DNA of 64,000 nucleotides from Flaviaestuariibacter flavus (GTDB lineage: Bacteria; Bacteroidota; Bacteroidia; Chitinophagales; Chitinophagaceae). Positions within the stretch are counted from its first letter, which is position 1. Every line of letters begins with the position of its first letter. Made by a program: the position numbers and the translations under genes. Positions 59,766 through 64,000 of this stretch are shown one piece after another. The stretch covers positions 1 to 64,000 of the forward strand of contig NZ_SJZI01000043.1 of assembly GCF_004337505.1 (NCBI RefSeq), read 5' to 3'. Under the pieces are notes generated by a model. That model had not been told where the DNA came from, did no database searches, and saw only the letters and a program-made list of their open reading frames with translations.

Positions 59766-59773
59766 CAAAGATA
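59766..59773 (-). promoter_or_regulatory. ahcY: -7 promoter box of ahcY
   Basis: Minus-strand TATCTTTG, exact TAnnTTTG, 20 nt before ATG 59745. Confidence 0.6.
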
Positions 59774-59880
59774 GCGCTTCCCCGCCAATGGCGGGAGGGA
59801 GCTACGGTTGTTTCATGCGGTCTCACCCCTGCTTTCCAGTCGTTAGACGTTTTTTTATAATATGTCGTCGCTTCCCGGGC

Positions 59881-59888
59881 TATTTTTG
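59881..59888 (+). promoter_or_regulatory. -7 promoter box of the PKD gene
   Basis: TATTTTTG, exact TAnnTTTG, 112 nt before ATG 60001, leaving a long 5' untranslated region. Confidence 0.55.
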
Positions 59889-59922
59889 CACCCCGCCCGG
59901 AACTGTGAAACACGGTGTCAGC

Positions 59923-59973
59923 AAGGGTTTCGGATCCTAAGGTTTTACTTTAGGAGCCGAAAAAAAACCCTTA
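59923..59973 (+). other. Hairpin in the 5' leader of the PKD gene
   Basis: Nested inverted repeats: AAGGGTTT (59924-59931 region) with AAACCCTT, TCGG with CCGA, and TCCTAA with TTAGGA, with a loop near 59941-59949. No T run follows, so it is not a terminator for this strand; it is a structured leader. Confidence 0.5.
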
Positions 59974-60000
59974 GCGGCAACCCCGGTCGCCCCGGCCTAT

Positions 60001-63000
60001 ATGAGAAACCTGACCAACCGGATCGGCGTCCTGCTGATCGCCCTTACCTTTTTTGCCATCGTGCCCGGGGCCCGTGCCCAGGGACGCCCGAAGGCACGTA
60101 CCGCCAGCCTCAGCGCCGGCTTTGCCGCAACCGTTACTTCCGGCTGCGCGCCGCTGCTGGTACGCTTCCAGGATGTCAGCACCGGCGGCGCCACCCAGTG
60201 GCACTGGGAGCTGGGCAATGGCGTCACTTCAACGCAACAAAACCCCGCTACCCTCTACAACCTGCCCGGCACCTACAGCGTGCGGCTCGTGGTACGCAAC
60301 AGCTCCGGTGCCGACTCCGTGCTCCGGAGCGGCTATATCCGCGTTACGGCGGCCCCTGCCGTCCGCTTCGAGCTTTCCGACTCGGTGGGTTGTCTTCCCT
60401 TCGCACTCACCCTCCGTGACTACAGCACCAGCGATTCGGCCATCGTGGGCCGTGCCTGGGACTTTGGCGACGGTACCCTGGGCAGCGGTATGACCGCACA
60501 GCACCTGTACCATCGTGCCGGCACCTATAGCGTCACCCTCAAGGTGACCAACAGTGCAGGCTGCAGCAGCTCTTTCACCAAAACAGCCGCGGTGCGGGTA
60601 TCGGAAAGCCCGGTAGCGGGCTTTACCGCCGCCGACCCCACGCGCTGCGCGGCACCGCACCGCGTTCAGTTCAATGCGAACGGCAGCGGTCTGCAATACC
60701 GGTGGGATTTCGGCGACGGCACCTCGGCTACCGGCGCGCAGCCGGCACATACCTATACGGCCGAAGGCAGCTACTCCGTACGCCTCGTCGTAACCAACGC
60801 GGCGGGCTGCAGCGATACCCTGCTTCGTACCGATCTGGTACGGATCGGCGCGGACGCCTCTTTTTCGGCACCCGATAGCATTTGCGCGGGCCGGCCGCTG
60901 GGGCTGATCAACAGCAGCAGCCCGGCACCGGCGCAGCAGCTCTGGGATTTCGGGAATGGAAATACATCCGGCCTGCAGCAACCGGTTACCAGCTTTCAAA
61001 CGCCGGGGATCTATACCATCCGCCTCATCAACCATTACGGCGACTGCGCCGACACGGCCGAGCGACGCCTGACGGTGCTTCCGGCACCGGTGGCGGCTTT
61101 CCGGAGCGCCGATACGGTCTCCTGCAGCGCGCCTTTTTCGGTGGCCTTTCAAAATAATTCCACCGGTGCGGCCGGTCAGGAGTGGGATTTCGGCGACGGC
61201 ACCCGCTCCACCGAAGATGCACCGGTACATATTTATTCAGCCCCCGGGCATTACACGGTACGCCTCGTGGTGCGGAGCTCCGGCGGCTGCACCGACACGC
61301 TGGTACGTTATTCCTATATCAAGGTGCAACTTCCCGACCTGCGCATCGCGGGTCTTCCGCAATCAGGTTGTGCGCCGCTTACAATCTGGCCGACGGCGAC
61401 TGTAGTTGGTGACAGCATTAGACGTTACGACTGGGATTTTGGCGACGGCACGCGTTCCACATCTGCTGCGCCGGGTCACGTTTATGTTCGTCCCGGCATT
61501 TATGACCTGCGCCTCACCGCTACCACCGCCAGCGGCTGCGTGCAGACACAGACGATCAGCGCCGCGGCGCAAGCTTTCGAAAAGCCGCGGTCTTCCTTCA
61601 CGTTCACTCCGCCGGTTTCCTGTGCCTTTGCCGGTGTTGCCTTTCAGAACACAAGCAGCGGGGTAGGGGCCGCCACCGCCTACAACTGGTCCTTCGGTGA
61701 CGGCTCCACTTCCCCGGAAGCAAGTCCGAGCCACACTTATGGAAATATCGGCCTCTTTTCGGTGCAGCTTATTGTCGCCAACGGTACCTGCACCGACACG
61801 GTATCGCTGCGCGATACGGTTCGTATCCTGGCACCCATTGCCGTGATGGCCATCGAAAAGAATTGCGACAACCGGTACGAGCGCAGCTTCCGCGACCGCT
61901 CGGTGGGTGCGCTCACCTGGCATTGGGATTTCGGCGACGGGCAGACGTCCACCGTTCAGCATCCCCGGCATACCTATGCGGCGGCAGGCACCTACCTGGT
62001 GAAGCTCCGCGTAACCAATGGTACCTGTTATTTCGAAACGAGCGATGCGGTGGAGATCATTGACGAGAAAGCGCATTTCGTGCGGCCATCCGCGCCGGTA
62101 TGCAAAGGCATGCCTTATACCCTTCAAGCCGATGGCATCCGGGGCAACCGCATTGCCGGATGGAAGTGGGAGATGGGTGACGGAACAACCTACCAGTCGG
62201 CCGGTCTTGCCACGCACTCCTATACCCGCAATGGCAGCTACCGCATCATGCTTACGATCACCGATCTGAACGGGTGCACCAGCACTTATTCGGACAGCAT
62301 TACCGTGATCGGCCCGGAGGCAGCCTTTACGGTAACCGACCCGCTGCTGTGCCTGCAGCCCGGTGGCAGCACCGCCCGTTTTGAAGATCATTCGGTGCCC
62401 TACGCCGGCAACCCGATTCTGCAGTACTCCTGGAATTTTGGCGACGGTGGTGTGGATAGCAGCGGCAACCGCGCGCCGGCCAACCGCTACACCGCCCGTG
62501 GCGCCTATACCGTTTCGCTCACCGTGCGCGATGCGGCGGGCTGCGTGGATACCAGGACGATGCCTTCTGCCGTGCGCGTGGCGCGACCGGTGGCAGCCTT
62601 CATTTCAGCCGACACCAGCACCTGCCTGCAGCGGGATGTTGATTTCGAGAACCGGACTGCCGGCGATGGCCCGCTTCGTTTTGAGTGGTCTTTCGGTGAC
62701 GGCAGCAACAGCAGCCAGGAAGCGGCGCAACACCGGTACAGTGCTACAGGTTTTTACAGCATCCAGCTGCGCGTGACCGACCATTGGGGTTGTGCCGACA
62801 CCAGCACGCGTGACAACTATATCCGCATATCGGTACCGAAGGCCCGTTTTTCGATGTCCGATACAACCGCTACCTGTCCGCCGCTGCAGGTGCAGTTTGG
62901 AAATTCCTCTACCGATTACCTGTCGCAGCAATGGGACTTTGGTAACGGCAACGGATCCGCGCTTGCGGCTCCTGCTCACCTCTATAATACCGCGGGTGTT

Positions 63001-64000
63001 TTTCATCCGCGCCTCGTGGTAACCGGCCCCGGTGGTTGTGCCGATACTCTGGTGCGTACGGTGATCGTCAAAGGGCCTTCGGGCACCATCCAATACGACC
63101 CGGTTTCGGGTTGCAGCCCCCTCGGCGTTTCCTTCACAGCCAGCACCCGCAACCGGGATTCGCTGGTGTGGGACTTCGGCGACGGCGCGCTCCATACCGG
63201 GCTCGACTCGCTGGTGCAGCATACCTACCGCGACACCGGCAGCTTCCTGCCGCGCCTGCTGCTGTTTGACCGCAGCGGCTGCAGCGTCGTTATCAACGGC
63301 ACCGATAGCCTTCATTCGTATCGACTCTTCCCGGCCCTTGCCGCCGACAGCCGGAGCCTCTGCGATTCCGGTACCGTACGGTTCCAGGGCCTCAGCACCG
63401 GCAATGACCGGATCAGCGGCTGGTTCTGGGAGTTCGGTGACGGCGCGACCTCGGTGCTGCAAAACCCGGCACACCGGTATACCCGGCCGGGCACCTACGA
63501 TGTGCGCCTCACCAACCGCGGCGCACAGGGCTGCGAAGCCACCAGCGTCGCTTTCCGGGTGCAGGTGCATGCTTCGCCGAAGGTTGGCATCAACCTTACA
63601 CGTGCTGCCGCCTGTGTACCCGCCCTCTTCCCGGTACAGGGCCGGATCCTGCGTGCAGACACCACGATCCTAGAATGGAGCTGGAGCCTCGGCGACGGGC
63701 GTAATGCCGCGGGATCAATACCGGCCGCCTTTACTTACACCACGCCCGGGAGTTACCCCCTGAGCCTGCAGGTGCGGGATGCCAACGGCTGTACCGCCGG
63801 CGTGTCGGATACGGTGCTCGCCCGTGCTCTTCCCGCGGTGGATGCCGGCGCCGACTTCGTGCTTTGCCGCGACAGCAGCCGGCGCCTGCAGGCCCGCGGC
63901 GCACAAACCTGGTCCTGGTCGGCTTCGCCGTCCCTGGACTGCAGCAACTGCGCTAACCCGCGCGTGACGGCCCCCCAAACAACCCGCTATTATGTAACCG
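60001..64000 (+). CDS. Giant PKD-repeat secreted protein (T9SS-type surface protein), partial
   Basis: Open from ATG 60001 to the right edge, 1,333 codons so far. Signal peptide MRNLTNRIGVLLIALTFFAIVPGARAQ. About 15 PKD domains follow in tandem (roughly 80-90 residues each), each marked by a W-x-F-G-D/N-G core, for example RAWDFGDG, YRWDFGDG, QEWDFGDG, WHWDFGDG, YSWNFGDG, LVWDFGDG and WSWSLGDG, and each beginning with a conserved Cys (SGCAPL, VGCLPF, VSCSAPF, TATCPPL). After the last PKD repeat comes VDAGADFVLCRDSSRR, typical of the penultimate Ig-like module of gliding-motility-associated proteins, which usually end in a type IX sorting domain (outside the window). Probably surface-exposed adhesin or matrix protein. 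Confidence 0.85.
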   Translation, partial: MRNLTNRIGVLLIALTFFAIVPGARAQGRPKARTASLSAGFAATVTSGCAPLLVRFQDVSTGGATQWHWELGNGVTSTQQNPATLYNLPGTYSVRLVVRNSSGADSVLRSGYIRVTAAPAVRFELSDSVGCLPFALTLRDYSTSDSAIVGRAWDFGDGTLGSGMTAQHLYHRAGTYSVTLKVTNSAGCSSSFTKTAAVRVSESPVAGFTAADPTRCAAPHRVQFNANGSGLQYRWDFGDGTSATGAQPAHTYTAEGSYSVRLVVTNAAGCSDTLLRTDLVRIGADASFSAPDSICAGRPLGLINSSSPAPAQQLWDFGNGNTSGLQQPVTSFQTPGIYTIRLINHYGDCADTAERRLTVLPAPVAAFRSADTVSCSAPFSVAFQNNSTGAAGQEWDFGDGTRSTEDAPVHIYSAPGHYTVRLVVRSSGGCTDTLVRYSYIKVQLPDLRIAGLPQSGCAPLTIWPTATVVGDSIRRYDWDFGDGTRSTSAAPGHVYVRPGIYDLRLTATTASGCVQTQTISAAAQAFEKPRSSFTFTPPVSCAFAGVAFQNTSSGVGAATAYNWSFGDGSTSPEASPSHTYGNIGLFSVQLIVANGTCTDTVSLRDTVRILAPIAVMAIEKNCDNRYERSFRDRSVGALTWHWDFGDGQTSTVQHPRHTYAAAGTYLVKLRVTNGTCYFETSDAVEIIDEKAHFVRPSAPVCKGMPYTLQADGIRGNRIAGWKWEMGDGTTYQSAGLATHSYTRNGSYRIMLTITDLNGCTSTYSDSITVIGPEAAFTVTDPLLCLQPGGSTARFEDHSVPYAGNPILQYSWNFGDGGVDSSGNRAPANRYTARGAYTVSLTVRDAAGCVDTRTMPSAVRVARPVAAFISADTSTCLQRDVDFENRTAGDGPLRFEWSFGDGSNSSQEAAQHRYSATGFYSIQLRVTDHWGCADTSTRDNYIRISVPKARFSMSDTTATCPPLQVQFGNSSTDYLSQQWDFGNGNGSALAAPAHLYNTAGVFHPRLVVTGPGGCADTLVRTVIVKGPSGTIQYDPVSGCSPLGVSFTASTRNRDSLVWDFGDGALHTGLDSLVQHTYRDTGSFLPRLLLFDRSGCSVVINGTDSLHSYRLFPALAADSRSLCDSGTVRFQGLSTGNDRISGWFWEFGDGATSVLQNPAHRYTRPGTYDVRLTNRGAQGCEATSVAFRVQVHASPKVGINLTRAAACVPALFPVQGRILRADTTILEWSWSLGDGRNAAGSIPAAFTYTTPGSYPLSLQVRDANGCTAGVSDTVLARALPAVDAGADFVLCRDSSRRLQARGAQTWSWSASPSLDCSNCANPRVTAPQTTRYYVT

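Noticed and set aside
59746..59880. SAH or SAM riboswitch upstream of ahcY
   Set aside because: Only about 20 nt lie between the -7 box and the start, too short for an aptamer; no conserved riboswitch core seen.
58312..59940. 542-codon plus-strand frame opposite ahcY
   Set aside because: Antisense to S-adenosylhomocysteinase, no signal peptide or domain; composition is a shadow of the real gene.
59862..60419. 185-codon plus-strand frame at the start of the PKD gene
   Set aside because: Wrong frame; the frame from 60001 gives signal peptide and 15 regular PKD repeats and stays open to the window end.
61363..62391. 342-codon minus-strand frame inside the PKD gene
   Set aside because: Antisense of the PKD repeats, with Gly/Arg/Ala-rich shadow composition.

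Overview
The window looks like chromosomal DNA of a GC-rich member of the Bacteroidota, most likely Chitinophagaceae. The pointers are Bacteroidota-type promoters (-7 box TAnnTTTG, sometimes with a TTG at -33), almost no Shine-Dalgarno sequences, a bacillithiol gene (bshC), HPPD, a TonB C-terminal domain fused to an L,D-transpeptidase, DUF4369/TlpA thioredoxins, and a very large PKD-repeat secreted protein of the gliding/type IX secretion kind. No phage, plasmid or CRISPR locus is visible. The only mobile DNA is IS110-family sequence at the left edge. The family-level assignment is an inference from these traits.

Layout. 1-1.1 kb: the 5' half of an IS110-type transposase running off the left edge, and the C-terminal relic of a second, different IS110/IS1111-type transposase. 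1.4-12.7 kb: a VIT/CCC1 metal transporter, serine hydrolase, B12-type radical SAM protein, RMD1/YagE protein, alpha/beta hydrolase, ArnT-like glycosyltransferase and EamA exporter. 12.8-19.3 kb: catalase, a second serine hydrolase, PhyH dioxygenase and aldehyde dehydrogenase. 19.3-28.6 kb: bshC, then on the minus strand purE, a complete tripartite RND efflux pump (outer-membrane factor, RND, membrane-fusion protein) and purK. 28.7-34.5 kb: erythromycin-esterase-like protein, HPPD, L,D-transpeptidase/TonB_C fusion, aspartate kinase and a small acetyltransferase. 34.5-41.3 kb: a full tryptophan operon, trpEGDCFBA, preceded by a leader peptide with three consecutive Trp codons, an intrinsic terminator and a competing antiterminator pairing, that is, a complete attenuator. 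41.36-45.3 kb: tRNA-Gly(CCC), a damaged partial copy of that tRNA, hisHAF, a DUF2452-like gene and pdxJ. 45.4-51.2 kb: MBL hydrolase, SdiA-regulated-like lipoprotein, TlpA-like thioredoxin with hisIE, acetyltransferase and small proteins. 51.2-57.3 kb: two tandem paralogous secreted proteins of unknown function, a thioredoxin-reductase-like enzyme with a beta-CASP RNase, a Gln-rich microprotein, and a metallophosphoesterase-nucleotidyltransferase pair. 57.3-64 kb: a structured intergenic region, DinB protein, ahcY and the PKD protein, which runs off the right edge.

Three cross-cutting signals are the least expected. (1) Intergenic gaps carry several families of short degenerate iterated repeats, often as inverted pairs that would fold into long hairpins; they also sit inside the trp and his operons. 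(2) Several genes have a -7 box ending only 4-5 nt before the ATG, which predicts leaderless mRNAs. (3) A partial tRNA-Gly duplicate, whose anticodon arm is replaced by a GC-rich palindrome, lies directly upstream of the hisH promoter. Functional calls are from protein motifs read by eye; no database search was run.
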